Shown here one piece after another: positions 17,555 through 27,423 of a DNA stretch of 64,000 nt. The translations under genes and the position numbers were made by a program. Below the pieces are notes generated by a model, which saw nothing but the letters and a program-made list of their open reading frames with translations, did not search any database and was not told the origin of the DNA. The stretch is taken from assembly GCF_001613505.1 (NCBI RefSeq), contig NZ_BDCM01000006.1, positions 124,001 through 188,000 on the forward strand. The letters run 5' to 3'. Numbering within the stretch: the first letter of the stretch is position 1; each line of letters begins with the position of its first letter. The DNA is from Nocardia mikamii NBRC 108933 (GTDB lineage: Bacteria; Actinomycetota; Actinomycetes; Mycobacteriales; Mycobacteriaceae).

Positions 17555-17869
17555 TCAGGACTCGCGTTCGACCCGCGTTTCGGTGATCGTGATCGACCGC
17601 CGGATGTCGAGAGTGAGCCGCTCGCGCAGGGATTCGGGGGCACGATCCCCACCACATTTACGGCTCAGCAGGCGCTTGAGCTTCTCTTCCAGACCGTATG
17701 CCTCGATACACGGCGAGCAATGGTCCATGTGGTGCTGCAATCGCGCCCGCGTGGCCTCGTCGCATTCGCCGTCGAGGATCAGCCAGACGTCGGTGAGTAC
17801 CGCCGAACAGTCCAGTTCCATCTCGTCCCCGGCACCCCGATCGTCGTGCTCGTGCCCACTCGTGCTCAC
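17555..17869 (-). CDS. rshA: Anti-sigma factor RshA (zinc-binding, redox-sensitive)
   Basis: A 104-residue ZAS-domain protein. The motif HHMDHCSPC (about 46-54) supplies the HxxxCxxC zinc/thiol switch, with a further cysteine at about 21 and one in the SRKCGG segment. RshA holds SigH inactive under reducing conditions and releases it on disulphide stress. GTG 17869 overlaps the sigH stop as GTGA, with AGGAGG 8 nt upstream, so the two are translationally coupled. This is the orthologue of M. tuberculosis Rv3221A and Streptomyces RsrA. Confidence 0.92.
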   Translation of the reverse strand: MSTSGHEHDDRGAGDEMELDCSAVLTDVWLILDGECDEATRARLQHHMDHCSPCIEAYGLEEKLKRLLSRKCGGDRAPESLRERLTLDIRRSITITETRVERES

Positions 17870-18789
17870 TGGGTTACCTCCTGACGCGCCCCGTTGCCCG
17901 TTCGGTTCCGGTCGAACCCCCGCTCGTGCGCGACATCGGCCAACAGCCCCTTGAGCTGTTTGCGCCCGCGGTGCAGCCGGGACATGACGGTGCCGATCGG
18001 AGTCCCCATGATGTCGGCGATCTCCTTGTAGGGGAAGCCCTCTACATCGGCGTAGTACACCGCCATCCGGAATTCCTCCGGCAGCGACTGCAGTGCCGCC
18101 TTGATGTCGTCGTCGGGCAGCGCCTCCAGCGCCTCCATCTCCGCCGAGCGCAGACCGGTGGAGGTGTGCTCAGCCGTGGCGGCGAGCTGCCAGTCCGTGA
18201 TCTCGTCGGTGGGGTACTGCGCGGGCTGGCGCTGCTTCTTGCGATAGGAGTTGATGTAGGTGTTGGTGAGGATCCGGTACAACCAGGCCCGCAGGTTGGT
18301 GCCCTCCCGGAAGGACCGGAAGCCCTGGTATGCCTTGGCGAAGGTCTCCTGCACCAGATCCTCGGCGTCGGCCGGGTTGCGGGTCATCCGCAGGGCCGCG
18401 CCGTAGAGCTGATCCAGCAGCGGCAGCGCGTCGCGCTCGAAGCGCCGCGCGAGTTCGGCCTCGTCGGCTGTGGAGCGCACGGTCGAATCGCCGTCGATCT
18501 CCGCGTCCTCGCGAGCCTGCGCGTCCTCGGACGCCGAGTCGTCGTCCACCGGGTCGTCGGGGATCTCGATATCCTCCGGCCGGGAACCGCCCGCGGTGTC
18601 ACCGCGGGGGCGATCGGCCGCCAGTTCGTCGTCGCTCGTCACGGAAGTCCCTTCGGTCGCCGTAGCATCTGAATCTACCGCGCGCGAGGGCCGCCGATCG
18701 AACCCGGTGTCCGGGACGATGATGTCGATCAGCGGGTACGACAGCGTGTCACCGGTCGTTACCGGGCGTTCGTCGACGAGGACGGTCAC
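17866..18789 (-). CDS. sigH: ECF sigma factor SigH (SigR type) with long acidic N-terminal extension
   Basis: From GTG 18789 the product is 307 residues. Sigma region 2 starts near residue 117 ([20 protein letters not shown]) and region 4 near 235 ([20 protein letters not shown], then [18 protein letters not shown]). The preceding 115 residues are acidic and probably disordered. GTG 18789 has AAGGAG 6 nt upstream. An internal GTG at 18642 with GAAGGGA 5 nt upstream would give 258 residues, so two isoforms are possible, as with Streptomyces SigR/SigR'. SigH directs the thioredoxin and mycothiol stress regulon. A SigH-type promoter lies upstream. Confidence 0.92.
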   Translation of the reverse strand: MTVLVDERPVTTGDTLSYPLIDIIVPDTGFDRRPSRAVDSDATATEGTSVTSDDELAADRPRGDTAGGSRPEDIEIPDDPVDDDSASEDAQAREDAEIDGDSTVRSTADEAELARRFERDALPLLDQLYGAALRMTRNPADAEDLVQETFAKAYQGFRSFREGTNLRAWLYRILTNTYINSYRKKQRQPAQYPTDEITDWQLAATAEHTSTGLRSAEMEALEALPDDDIKAALQSLPEEFRMAVYYADVEGFPYKEIADIMGTPIGTVMSRLHRGRKQLKGLLADVAHERGFDRNRTGNGARQEVTQ

Positions 18790-18861
18790 CGGCATCTCCT
18801 TCGAACTTTTCCGATCTCGAGCGGCTGCGAAGGCAGCTGCGCTGTGCTGGCGGAACAGTGC

Positions 18862-18887
18862 AACATGCACGACCCCGACTGTGTTCC
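18862..18887 (-). promoter_or_regulatory. SigH-dependent (autoregulatory) promoter of sigH
   Basis: On the minus strand GGAAC (18887-18883) is followed by exactly 18 nt and GTT (18864-18862), matching the SigH/SigR consensus GGAAY-N18-GTT. Transcription would begin near 18854, giving a leader of about 65 nt before GTG 18789, so this promoter can transcribe the long form. Confidence 0.75.
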
Positions 18888-18943
18888 CACCGGACGCGTC
18901 ACATCGGGCGCACACGCGATTGCCGGGTGTGAACCGGCGCCGC

Positions 18944-18949
18944 TAGGGT
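18944..18949 (+). promoter_or_regulatory. -10 box TAGGGT of ybaK
   Basis: TAGGGT lies 7 nt before ATG 18957, the spacing expected for a leaderless transcript. Confidence 0.45.
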
Positions 18950-18956
18950 GACCGGC

Positions 18957-19445
18957 ATGGCCGCATCGACACCCGCGATCCGGGCGCTGACCCAGGCGAA
19001 GGTGACGCATGTGGTGCATTCCTATCCGCACGATCCGCGCAGCGATTCCTACGGCGACGAGGCCGTCACCGCCCTGTCGGAGCGGGTGGGTGTGACGGCC
19101 GCTCAGATCTTCAAGACGCTGATCGTCGAACTGTCGACCGGCACGCCCGCGGTCTCGGTGCTCCCGGTTCCGCAGTCGCTGTCGCTGAAGGCGGCGGCCG
19201 CGGCGCTGGGCGCACCCAAGGCCGCCATGGCCGACAAGGCGAAGGCCCAGCGCATCACCGGTTACGTCCTGGGCGGAGTGTCGCCGCTCGGACAGAAGCG
19301 GGCACTGCCCACCGTGGTGGACGAATCCGCTCTGACCTGGGATCGCATCCTTGTCAGCGCCGGCAAGCGCGGGCTCGAGATCGAACTCGCCCCCGGCGAG
19401 CTGATCCGGCTGACCGGCGCGGTCACAGCGCCCATCGTCGCCTGA
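18957..19445 (+). CDS. ybaK: YbaK/EbsC-type Cys-tRNA(Pro) deacylase
   Basis: A 162-residue editing-domain protein. It shows the YbaK pattern: HSYPHDPRSDSYGDEAV, then IFKTLIVEL with the conserved lysine, the LSLKAAAAALG stretch, and TGYVLGGVSPLGQKRALPTVVDE. YbaK hydrolyses Cys-tRNA-Pro formed by prolyl-tRNA synthetase. ATG 18957 is preferred because a TAGGGT -10 box stands 7 nt upstream; GTG 18948 in frame would overlap that box. It is divergent from sigH and shares its upstream region. Confidence 0.88.
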   Translation: MAASTPAIRALTQAKVTHVVHSYPHDPRSDSYGDEAVTALSERVGVTAAQIFKTLIVELSTGTPAVSVLPVPQSLSLKAAAAALGAPKAAMADKAKAQRITGYVLGGVSPLGQKRALPTVVDESALTWDRILVSAGKRGLEIELAPGELIRLTGAVTAPIVA

Positions 19446-19497
19446 TTCTCGCAGTCTGTGAGATCCGACCGCACGGATCGGAAATATTTGCGTGTAA

Positions 19498-19521
19498 CAA
19501 CTAGTTGGTGTATACAAATAG
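19498..19521. promoter_or_regulatory. Candidate MarR operator upstream of the efflux operon
   Basis: CAACTAGTTG (19498-19507) is a perfect palindrome; CTAGTTG (19501-19507) and CAAATAG (19515-19521) form a second, 6/7 inverted pair. The AT-rich block lies 66-90 bp in front of the MarR start and probably includes the promoter. Confidence 0.5.
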
Positions 19522-19586
19522 TTGATTGATGCAAGTAGTTTTCGGCCGGTACCCGGTCGAGCGGGCGACAGCGGGAGGTCCGATAT

Positions 19587-20087
19587 ATGGACAGCGAGCA
19601 GGTGATCGATCAGATCGCCCAGCAGCTGATTCGTCTGGGGCGGATCCGGGAGCGGACGAACGCCCAGGTGGCGGCGGCCTCGCACGGCGACGTCGACCTT
19701 TCGGCCTACCGCATCATCTTCCGACTGCTCTGGGACGGTCCGATGCGCTCCGGCGCGCTGGCCGAGGCCATGTACTCCGACGCTTCCACGATCAGCCGCC
19801 AGGTGGCGGCCCTGGTCAAGCGGGGCCTGCTGCGCCGCGAGGCCGATCCCAGCGACGGCCGCGCCAGCGTCCTGATCGTCACCGACGCCGGTAAGGAGAT
19901 GGCCGCCCAGTTGCGCGCGCGGCGCAACGAGATGATCGGCCGCATCCTGACCGGCTGGAACGACCCCGACCGCGAGCGGTTCGCGGTCCTGCTGCACCGC
20001 TTCGTCGACGACTACGAATCCGCGCGACCGGCGATGCTCACCCTCCCCTCCCCCACGGAAGGCCCTGCGACGGAGAAGAATTCGTGA
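19587..20087 (+). CDS. MarR-family regulator of the adjacent efflux pump
   Basis: A 166-residue winged-helix regulator with the HTH SGALAEAMYSDASTISRQVAALVKRGLLRR (written in parts: SGALAEAMYSD, then ASTISRQVAALVKRG) and the wing DPSDGRASVLIVT. GGAGG stands 8 nt before ATG 19587. Its stop overlaps the GTG start of the following MFS pump (GTGA), so the pair is one operon. It probably represses the operon through the CAACTAGTTG site and is released by a pump substrate (inference). Confidence 0.87.
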   Translation: MDSEQVIDQIAQQLIRLGRIRERTNAQVAAASHGDVDLSAYRIIFRLLWDGPMRSGALAEAMYSDASTISRQVAALVKRGLLRREADPSDGRASVLIVTDAGKEMAAQLRARRNEMIGRILTGWNDPDRERFAVLLHRFVDDYESARPAMLTLPSPTEGPATEKNS

Positions 20088-21868
20088 CCACGACCACCAC
20101 CCCGGCCGCAGCCGGCACCGCACCGAACGCCGCGGGCTTCACCCACCGGCAGGTGCTGGTGATCATGAGCGGCCTGATCCTCGGCATGCTGCTGGCCTCA
20201 CTGGACCAGACCATCGTGTCCACGGCCATCCGCACCATTTCCGACGACCTCAGCGGCTATTCACTGCAGGCCTGGGTCACCACCGCCTACCTCATCACCG
20301 CCACCCTCAGCACGCCGCTGTACGGGAAATTGTCGGACATGTTCGGGCGCAAGCCCTTCTACCTGGCGGCGATCGCCATCTTCGTCGCCGGGTCGCTGCT
20401 GTGCACCATGGCGCAGTCGATGTACGAACTGGCCGCCTTCCGCGCATTCCAGGGGCTGGGCGCGGGCGGGCTGATGTCGCTGGCGCTGACCATCATGGGC
20501 GATATCGTCTCCCCCCGTGAGCGCGCCCGCTATCAGGGCTACTTCCTGGCCGTCTTCGGCACCTCGAGCGTCGTGGGGCCCGTGCTGGGCGGCCTGTTCG
20601 CCGGTCAGCCGGCCATTCTGGGCATCGACGGCTGGCGCTGGGTGTTCCTGGTCAACGTGCCGATCGGGCTGCTCGCCTTCGCCGTCGTCACCAAGGTCCT
20701 GCATCTGCCGCGCCGCCCGCATCCCGGTGTGCGGATCGACTGGTGGGGCGTGCTGATGCTGGCGGTCGGCATCGTCCCGCTGCTGGTCGTGGCCGAGCAG
20801 GGCCGGGAATGGGGCTGGGGCAGTCCCGACGCCATCGCCTGCTATCTCATCGGCGCGGTCGGCGTTCTCGGCTTCGTCGCGGTCGAGGCGAAACTCGGCG
20901 ATCTGGCCCTGATCCCGTTGCGGATGTTCAAGAATTCGACCTTCGCTCTGGGCGTGGTCATTTCGTTCGTGGTCGGTGCCGCCATGTTCGGCGGGATCTC
21001 CCTGCTGCCGCAGTATCTGCAGGTGGTGCGCGGATCGAGTCCGACCGTCGCCGGACTCCAGATGCTGCCCATGGTGCTCGGGATGATGACGGCCTCGGTC
21101 ATCGCGGGCCAGACGATCTCGCGCACCGGCCGCTACCGCATCTTCCCGCTGATCGGCGCCGGCCTCCTGACGCTCGGACTGTTCCTGCTGCACCTGATCG
21201 GCGCCGACAGCCCGTTGTGGCTGGTGATGGTCTTCATGGCGATCACCGGCTCCGGCCTCGGCAACCTCATGCAGCCGCTCACGCTGGCATTGCAGAACGC
21301 GTTGCCGCCGAAGGATATGGGCGTGTCCACCGCCGCGGCCACCTTCTTCCGGCAGATCGGCGGCACCCTGGGCGTGGCGGTTTTCCTGTCCATTCTGTTC
21401 GCACAGCTGACACCGCATATCAGCGACGAATTACACAGCGCGGCAACACAACCGGCCTACCAACAGGCCGTGATCGACGGTGCGCACAGCAGCGATCCGG
21501 CCGACGCGGCACTGTCGAAGGGCTTGCTGTCCCACGATGTTTCGGCAGCGGGACAGGTGATGAGCGACAGTTCGGTGATCCAGCGGTTGAATCCGACGCT
21601 GGCCCGCCCGTTCCAGGTCGGTTTCGCCGATTCGATGGACACCGTCTTCCTGGCCGTCACCGCCATCGCCGGGATCGCGCTGCTGCTGGTGATGTTCTGG
21701 AAGGAAGTGCCACTACGCACGGCGGGTGGACTGCAGGCGAGTGCGGAGACCAGCGAGCCGCGTGGCCCGGCCGATGCCGACTCCGCTCCGGTGGGCGGCG
21801 AGAAGGCCGAACCGACCGCGACAGCGGTGCGGACAGAGCCGGATCCGGCGGCGACTCTACAGAGGTGA
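20084..21868 (+). CDS. DHA2-family (EmrB/QacA) MFS multidrug efflux transporter
   Basis: A 594-residue permease with about fourteen membrane segments. Diagnostic features are LDQTIVSTAIRTI in helix 1 (motif D1 of the DHA2 family), YGKLSDMFGRKP (motif A) and a motif C region PVLGGLFAG. A hydrophilic C-terminal tail of about 60 residues is rich in Ala, Glu and Pro. The pump probably expels lipophilic drugs with proton antiport. Starts at GTG 20084 inside the MarR stop codon. Confidence 0.88.
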   Translation: MTTTTTPAAAGTAPNAAGFTHRQVLVIMSGLILGMLLASLDQTIVSTAIRTISDDLSGYSLQAWVTTAYLITATLSTPLYGKLSDMFGRKPFYLAAIAIFVAGSLLCTMAQSMYELAAFRAFQGLGAGGLMSLALTIMGDIVSPRERARYQGYFLAVFGTSSVVGPVLGGLFAGQPAILGIDGWRWVFLVNVPIGLLAFAVVTKVLHLPRRPHPGVRIDWWGVLMLAVGIVPLLVVAEQGREWGWGSPDAIACYLIGAVGVLGFVAVEAKLGDLALIPLRMFKNSTFALGVVISFVVGAAMFGGISLLPQYLQVVRGSSPTVAGLQMLPMVLGMMTASVIAGQTISRTGRYRIFPLIGAGLLTLGLFLLHLIGADSPLWLVMVFMAITGSGLGNLMQPLTLALQNALPPKDMGVSTAAATFFRQIGGTLGVAVFLSILFAQLTPHISDELHSAATQPAYQQAVIDGAHSSDPADAALSKGLLSHDVSAAGQVMSDSSVIQRLNPTLARPFQVGFADSMDTVFLAVTAIAGIALLLVMFWKEVPLRTAGGLQASAETSEPRGPADADSAPVGGEKAEPTATAVRTEPDPAATLQR

Positions 21869-22016
21869 TCCGGCGCGGGCGGCAACACTCCGCTGGACAC
21901 GCTGCGCCACACCCCACGATTCCCGCCAATTACCCGAAGCTCACCCGTCTCTGTGCGTTACTTGTCGGGCAGTTCGTTGTCCCCCGATTCGTTCCGAACC
22001 GAGGATGTGATGCGAA

Positions 22017-22355
22017 ATGAACCATCGTCCGCGCGTACGTAGCCTGCTCGCAGCGACCGCCGGCGCCGCACTGCTCACCCTGGGATCCGGTCTGCTGACG
22101 GCAGCGCCCGCCGGCGCTGCTCCGAGCGCGCCGGTCCCCGTGCACGATCCGAACTATCCGCTCGGCGGCGACGCCGAACATCCGGGCACGCCGGAGCAGG
22201 ATCCGCAGGCGGACAAGGCCGAGAAGCTGGGCGGCCACGCCGCCACCGACATCATCGAACTGGCCACCGACACCACCACGAAGATCGTCGAGATGGGCGC
22301 CGATGTCCTGAAATGTGGGCTGAATATCGCGATGCCATCCGTGAAATGTGACTAG
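22017..22355 (+). CDS. Small secreted protein of unknown function
   Basis: A 112-residue protein with a Sec signal peptide (MNHRPRVRS, hydrophobic core LLAATAGAALLTLGSGLL, cleavage likely after AGA near 34). The mature part is acidic and Pro/Asp-rich, with an amphipathic helix (about 75-98) and two cysteines near the end (VLKCGLN and SVKCD) that could form a disulphide. No domain is recognised. Monocistronic, convergent with the SRAP gene. Confidence 0.65.
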   Translation: MNHRPRVRSLLAATAGAALLTLGSGLLTAAPAGAAPSAPVPVHDPNYPLGGDAEHPGTPEQDPQADKAEKLGGHAATDIIELATDTTTKIVEMGADVLKCGLNIAMPSVKCD

Positions 22356-22382
22356 CGGCACGCGAACAGCGCCGGGCCGGGT

Positions 22383-23213
22383 TCAGATCAGGCTGATCTG
22401 CCCGGCCTGTTCGCTGCCCGCACCCGGTACCGGCTCCAGCAGCTGCGGACCGTTGTTGCGCACCGAATTCACCAACGGTGACACCGGCCGCGCGACGATC
22501 GACGAAATCACCTGTGGCTTCGGGGTTTCCAGCAGTTCGTGCGGCGCCGGATGGTCGGGGTCGAGCCAGGCGTCCCAGTGTTCGCGCGGCATCATCAGCG
22601 GCATCCGATCGTGGATGCGGGTCAGATCGCCCACCGCGTCGGTGGTGAGGATCGTACAGGACATCAACGGGGCCATATCCCGCTGCGCCGGGTCCCGCCA
22701 CACCGACCACAGGCCGGCCATGTACAACCGGTTCCCCTCCGCATCCGACATGTAGTACGGCTGCTTCACAGCCTTGCCGGACCCGGTGGGGTGTGGTTCG
22801 GTGAGCCACTCGTACCAGCCGTCCATCGGAACCAGGCAGCGGCGCTTCTTCACCGAATCCCGGAACGAGGGTGCGGTGGCGGCACGGTCGGCGCGGGCAT
22901 TGAACAGCGGCTTGCCCTTGGCCGGAACCCCCGGTTCGGCAGCCTTGCTCCACACCGGGATCAGACCCCAGCGCATGCGACGGAGGCGCAACGCCGGATC
23001 GTCGTCGGGGTGGTCGTGATCGTGGCGGCGCACGACGGTGAGGATCTGATTCGTCGGGGCGACGTTGTAGTTGGCGCCGTTTCCGGATTCACCGCCGCGC
23101 GCCGGCTTTCCCGCGGCCTCGCCACTCGGCGCCCCGTCGGCGGTTTCGTCGAGGGCGTCGAGTTCGACCGCCAGCCTGGCGGGATTCGCCGTGGTCGCAT
23201 ATCTGCCGCACAT
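22383..23213 (-). CDS. SRAP-family (YedK/HMCES) abasic-site DNA-protein crosslinker
   Basis: A 276-residue protein starting MCGRYATT, whose Cys2 becomes N-terminal after Met removal and forms a thiazolidine with abasic sites in single-stranded DNA. Other family landmarks are YNVAPTNQ, FNARADRAATAPSFR, and KKRRCLVPMDGWYEW. The ATG at 23213 is required to expose Cys2; GGAGAT precedes it. Orthologue of M. tuberculosis Rv3226c, in the same position relative to aroA. It shields stalled replication forks from abasic damage. Confidence 0.92.
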   Translation of the reverse strand: MCGRYATTANPARLAVELDALDETADGAPSGEAAGKPARGGESGNGANYNVAPTNQILTVVRRHDHDHPDDDPALRLRRMRWGLIPVWSKAAEPGVPAKGKPLFNARADRAATAPSFRDSVKKRRCLVPMDGWYEWLTEPHPTGSGKAVKQPYYMSDAEGNRLYMAGLWSVWRDPAQRDMAPLMSCTILTTDAVGDLTRIHDRMPLMMPREHWDAWLDPDHPAPHELLETPKPQVISSIVARPVSPLVNSVRNNGPQLLEPVPGAGSEQAGQISLI

Positions 23214-23359
23214 ATCTCCATGCTGCCATTCCGGACCGACAGAATCCGTAGGCTCGGCTATACCCGCACAACGAGACGAATCCAACTGAAGGCGATTGAC
23301 ATCACATCTTGAATGTGAGAACTTTTTGCCATAACTCTCTCATTAGGGGTCGCCGAATC

Positions 23360-24895
23360 ATGTCCACCACCGAGTCCACCGCCACCACCGAGTCGGCACA
23401 GGCAGCCGAAACCGCTCTGCCCACCGAGCTCTCCTCACTGAATCCGGCCACGGGCGAGATCATTGCCACGCACCCCATCGCCGACGACGAGGCGGTGCGC
23501 GCGGCCGTCGCCAAGGCCCGCGCGGCCGCCGCGACCTGGGGCGGCCTCGGTTTCGCCGACCGCAAGCGGGCGCTGCTGCGCTGGTCCAGCCGCCTCGTCG
23601 CCCGTGCCGACGAATTCTGCGATCTGATCCACGCCGAGAACGGCAAACCGCGCGACGACGCGTACCTGGAATTGATGCTGGCCCTCGAACACATCGCCTG
23701 GGCCGCCAAGAACGCCGAGAAGGTCCTCAAACCGAAGAAGGTCTCGCCCGGCGCGCTGATGTCGAATTTCGCGGCGTCGATCGAACAGCGGCCGCTGGGC
23801 GTGGTCGGGGTGATCGGCCCGTGGAACTACCCCGTCTACACCCCGAACGGCTCGCTCGCCTACGCGTTGGCCGCCGGCAACACCGTGGTGTTCAAGCCGA
23901 GTGAATACTCCACCGCGATCGGCAATTTCGTCGGTCAGGCCTTCGTGGACGCCAACCCCGATCTGCCCGAGGGCGTTTTCGTCACGATCAACGGCTTCGG
24001 CGCGACCGGTGCCGCGCTGGTGCGTGCCGGAGTCGACAAGATCGCCTTCACCGGCTCCACCGCGACCGGTAAGAAGATCATGGCCGCCGCGGCCGAAACA
24101 CTGACTCCGGTGCTGCTGGAATGCGGCGGCAAGGACGCGGTGATCGTCGCCGCCGATGCCGATATCGCGGCGGCAGCCGACGCCGTGGCCTACGGCGCGA
24201 CGATGAACAGCGGCCAGACCTGCGCCGGCGTCGAACGCGTGTACGTCGACAAGTCGATTCGCGAGCCGTTCCTGGCCGAGGTGAAGAAGATCCTGTCGAA
24301 CGTGCACGCCGGATCCGACGACAAGGCCTCCTACGGTCCGATGACCATGCCGTCGCAGGTCGACATCGTGCGTCGGCACATCGAATCGGCCCTGGCCAAC
24401 GGCGGCACCGCGGTGCTGGGCGGCCCGGAATCGGTGCACGCGCCGTATATCGAGCCGGTGGTGCTGGTCGATGTCGACGAGAGCTCGGACGCCGTCTGCG
24501 AGGAGACCTTCGGCCCGACCGTCACCATCCGCACCGTCGACAACATCGACGAGGCGGTCGACCTGGCGAACAACTCGAAGTACGGCCTGGGTTCGGCCGT
24601 GTACTCACGCAAGCACGGCCTCGAGATCGCCCGCCGCCTGCGCGCCGGCGCGACCTCGGTCAACTCGGTGCTCGGCTTCGCCGCCATCGCGTCGCTGCCC
24701 TTCGGCGGCGTCGGCGACTCCGGTATCGGCCGCATCCACGGCGCGCCGGGTCTGCTGGAGTTCACCAGCCCGCATTCGATCGCGGTGCAGCGCTTCGCCA
24801 TTCCGGGCATGGCGCTGCTGAGCTACAAGCGCACCGACAGCACGATGAAGCTGCTGCGCAAGGTGGTTCCGCTGCTGCACGGCCGCCACAAGTAG
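23360..24895 (+). CDS. Aldehyde dehydrogenase, succinate-semialdehyde type
   Basis: A 511-residue NAD(P)-dependent aldehyde dehydrogenase. The cofactor loop [12 protein letters not shown], the general base in LLECGGKD, and the nucleophile in [14 protein letters not shown] are all present. Length and motifs resemble the GabD2 branch (succinic semialdehyde dehydrogenase), but aromatic aldehydes are also possible. ATG 23360 is preferred over an in-frame TTG at 23309. Divergent from the SRAP gene across a 146-bp AT-rich spacer. A terminator follows. Confidence 0.85.
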   Translation: MSTTESTATTESAQAAETALPTELSSLNPATGEIIATHPIADDEAVRAAVAKARAAAATWGGLGFADRKRALLRWSSRLVARADEFCDLIHAENGKPRDDAYLELMLALEHIAWAAKNAEKVLKPKKVSPGALMSNFAASIEQRPLGVVGVIGPWNYPVYTPNGSLAYALAAGNTVVFKPSEYSTAIGNFVGQAFVDANPDLPEGVFVTINGFGATGAALVRAGVDKIAFTGSTATGKKIMAAAAETLTPVLLECGGKDAVIVAADADIAAAADAVAYGATMNSGQTCAGVERVYVDKSIREPFLAEVKKILSNVHAGSDDKASYGPMTMPSQVDIVRRHIESALANGGTAVLGGPESVHAPYIEPVVLVDVDESSDAVCEETFGPTVTIRTVDNIDEAVDLANNSKYGLGSAVYSRKHGLEIARRLRAGATSVNSVLGFAAIASLPFGGVGDSGIGRIHGAPGLLEFTSPHSIAVQRFAIPGMALLSYKRTDSTMKLLRKVVPLLHGRHK

Positions 24896-24942
24896 ATCCG
24901 CGACGGGCAGATCCGCGACGAGTGGATCACGGCCTCGTGATC

Positions 24943-24971
24943 GGGCCCGCACCCAATGGCGCGGGCCCTTT
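24943..24971 (+). terminator. Terminator after the aldehyde dehydrogenase gene
   Basis: GGGCCCGC (24943-24950) pairs with GCGGGCCC (24961-24968) around a 10-nt loop and is followed by TTT. A second small hairpin (GATCACG, 24925-24931, with CGTGATC, 24936-24942) abuts it upstream. Confidence 0.7.
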
Positions 24972-25118
24972 CGCATGCCGAAATCGCCCATGGCTACCGG
25001 CGAGATCCCGCATGAGGCCGCAAATGTCCGAATCCAGCAAATAAACGAGCATACGTCGGAGATCACAAAACCGCGCTCCCTGCACACGGGGTCAGCTCTC
25101 ATGCGCGAAGATGGTCCG

Positions 25119-26420
25119 GTGAGTTTCTGGCCCGCGCCCCACATCGACCATGCCGTGCACGCGACCGTCACCCTGCCCGGGTCCAAATCGATCACCAACC
25201 GGGCATTGATTCTGGCCGCGCTCGCCGACCGCCCCTCGACGATCACCGGCGCCCTGCGCAGCCGGGACACCGAGTTGATGATCGCGGGCTTGCGCGCGAT
25301 GGGCACCGAAATCACCGGTGACGGCGATACCCTCGCCGTCACCCCGCCGGCGCAGTTGCACAACGCCACCGTCGATTGCGGACTGGCCGGCACCGTGATG
25401 CGGTTCCTGCCGCCGGTGGCCGCGCTCGCGCACGGCGATGTCGCGTTCTTCGGGGACGAGCAGGCGCGGCTGCGTCCGCTGCACACGATTCTCGACGCGC
25501 TGCGCAGCCTCGGCATCGACATCGACGGCAACACCCTGCCCTTCGTCGTGCACGGCGCCGGGACGCTGCGCGGCGGGTCGGTCACCATCGACGCCTCCGG
25601 TTCCTCGCAGTTCGTCTCCGGGCTGCTGTTGTCGGCGGCGCATTTCGAGACCGGGATCACCGTGCAGCACGAGGGCGCACCGCTGCCGTCCATGCCGCAT
25701 ATCGAGATGACGGTGCAGATGCTGCAGCAGGCCGGCGTGCGAGTGCAGGCGCCGGCCGATCCGCGCAAGGAACAGGTCTGGACCGTCGAGCCCGGGCCGA
25801 TCCACGCCGTCGACTGGGACGTCGAACCGGATCTGTCCAACGCCACTCCCTTCCTGGCCGCGGCGGCGGTGACCGGTGGTGAGGTGACGATTCCGCATTG
25901 GCCGCAGCTGACCACCCAGGCCGGTGACGTGATCCGCGAAATCCTGGTCCGGATGGGGGCCGAGGCGCGGCGCTTCGACGGCAAACTGACCGTGCGTGGC
26001 CCGCAGTCCCTCGCCGGTATCGATATCGACCTGCACGATGTGGGCGAACTGACGCCGACCGTGGCCGCCCTGGCCGCCCTGGCCGACTCCCCGTCGCGGC
26101 TGCGCGGAATCGCCCATCTGCGCGGACACGAAACCGATCGGCTGGCCGCGCTGACCACCGAGATCAACCGCCTCGGCGGCAATGTCACCGAAACCGAAGA
26201 CGGGCTGAGCATCGAGCCGGCCCCGCTGAAGGGCGGGCAGTGGCATTCCTACGCCGATCACCGGATGGCCACGGCGGGAGCGATTCTCGGCCTGCGCGTA
26301 CCCGGTGTGAGCATCGAGGACATCGGCACCACCGCCAAGACGCTGCCCGAATTCGTCACCCTGTGGGAATCGATGCTGGCGGGCGCCGGCGCCCTATCGG
26401 GTGAGGGAGCGGCCCACTGA
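25119..26420 (+). CDS. aroA: 3-phosphoshikimate 1-carboxyvinyltransferase (EPSP synthase)
   Basis: A 433-residue enzyme joining PEP to shikimate-3-phosphate in aromatic amino acid synthesis. It begins [20 protein letters not shown] and holds [12 protein letters not shown] (phosphate binding), [19 protein letters not shown], and the C-terminal [19 protein letters not shown] 25119 matches the N-terminus of mycobacterial AroA; ATG 25101 is 6 codons upstream. The last codons carry the ribosome-binding site of rsgA, and the stop overlaps the rsgA start, so the two are coupled. Confidence 0.94.
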   Translation: MSFWPAPHIDHAVHATVTLPGSKSITNRALILAALADRPSTITGALRSRDTELMIAGLRAMGTEITGDGDTLAVTPPAQLHNATVDCGLAGTVMRFLPPVAALAHGDVAFFGDEQARLRPLHTILDALRSLGIDIDGNTLPFVVHGAGTLRGGSVTIDASGSSQFVSGLLLSAAHFETGITVQHEGAPLPSMPHIEMTVQMLQQAGVRVQAPADPRKEQVWTVEPGPIHAVDWDVEPDLSNATPFLAAAAVTGGEVTIPHWPQLTTQAGDVIREILVRMGAEARRFDGKLTVRGPQSLAGIDIDLHDVGELTPTVAALAALADSPSRLRGIAHLRGHETDRLAALTTEINRLGGNVTETEDGLSIEPAPLKGGQWHSYADHRMATAGAILGLRVPGVSIEDIGTTAKTLPEFVTLWESMLAGAGALSGEGAAH

Positions 26421-27418
26421 GGCGCCGGGAGTACGACGAATCCGATGTCCGGGTCCGCCCGGGCAGGGGTTCGCGTCCCCGCACCAAGACCCGGCCCGAA
26501 CACCGGGATGCGGTGGCGGCCATGGTCGTTTCGGTGGATCGGGGTCGGTGGGGTTGTGTCCTCGGTGGCGACCCGGATCGGCATGTGGTGGCGATGCGGG
26601 CCCGTGAGCTGGGCCGCACCCCGATCGTGGTCGGCGACCAGGTCGATGTGGTCGGGGACCTGTCCGGTAAACCCGATTCCCTCGCACGCATAGTCCGCGT
26701 CGCCGATCGCCGAACGGTGTTGCGCCGCACCGCCGACGACACCGACCCCTTCGAACGCATCGTGGTGTCGAATGCCGAGCAGCTGTTCATCGTTGTGGCG
26801 CTGGCCGATCCGCCGCCCCGGACCGGCTTCGTCGAACGCGCCATGGTGGCCGCGTATGCCGGTGGGCTGCAACCGATTCTGTGCCTGACCAAACACGACC
26901 TGGCCGCCGATTCCGAATTCGCCTCGGAATTCGCGGATCTGGATCTGACCATCGTCTACGGCGGCCGCGACGATCCGCTGGAACCCATTCACGCACTCCT
27001 GCACGATTCGCTGACATGCCTGCTCGGCCACTCCGGCGTCGGCAAGTCGACCTTGGTGAATCGCCTTGTGCCCGATGCGGAACGGGCCGTGGGCACGGTC
27101 TCCGGCGTCGGCAAGGGCCGCCACACCTCCACCCAGTCCGTAGCCCTGCCCCTGGCGGGCGGGGGCTGGGTCATCGACACCCCCGGCATCCGCTCCTTCG
27201 GCCTCGCCCACATCTCCCCCGACGACGTGATCGCCGCCTTCCCCGATCTGTCCGAGGCCATCGAGGACTGCCCCCGCGGCTGCACCCACCTCGGCCCGCC
27301 CGCCGACCCGGAATGCGCCCTCGATGAACTACCGGGCAAGGAACGGCGGGTCGCGGCGATCCGCCTGCTGCTGACGGCACTGAATTCCAACGATCCCTGG
27401 GTGGTCGGCAACGGCTGA
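26417..27418 (+). CDS. rsgA: Ribosome small-subunit GTPase RsgA, probable CTG start
   Basis: A circularly permuted GTPase that acts in 30S maturation. Order: OB-fold ([15 protein letters not shown]), G4 LTKHDL, G1 [10 protein letters not shown]3 DTPGI, and a C-terminal zinc knuckle ([16 protein letters not shown]). The conserved N-terminus [20 protein letters not shown] lies upstream of every ATG or GTG in frame (first GTG 26513). The only possible start after the in-frame stop at 26402 is CTG 26417, which overlaps the aroA TGA as CTGA and has GAGGGAG 7 nt upstream. From CTG the product has 333 residues. Orthologue of Rv3228. Confidence 0.9.
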   Translation: MRRREYDESDVRVRPGRGSRPRTKTRPEHRDAVAAMVVSVDRGRWGCVLGGDPDRHVVAMRARELGRTPIVVGDQVDVVGDLSGKPDSLARIVRVADRRTVLRRTADDTDPFERIVVSNAEQLFIVVALADPPPRTGFVERAMVAAYAGGLQPILCLTKHDLAADSEFASEFADLDLTIVYGGRDDPLEPIHALLHDSLTCLLGHSGVGKSTLVNRLVPDAERAVGTVSGVGKGRHTSTQSVALPLAGGGWVIDTPGIRSFGLAHISPDDVIAAFPDLSEAIEDCPRGCTHLGPPADPECALDELPGKERRVAAIRLLLTALNSNDPWVVGNG

Positions 27419-27423
27419 GGTGG

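Noticed and set aside
18801..20123. Long minus-strand frame across ybaK and the MarR gene
   Set aside because: Antisense shadow; both genes on the plus strand have clear family motifs.
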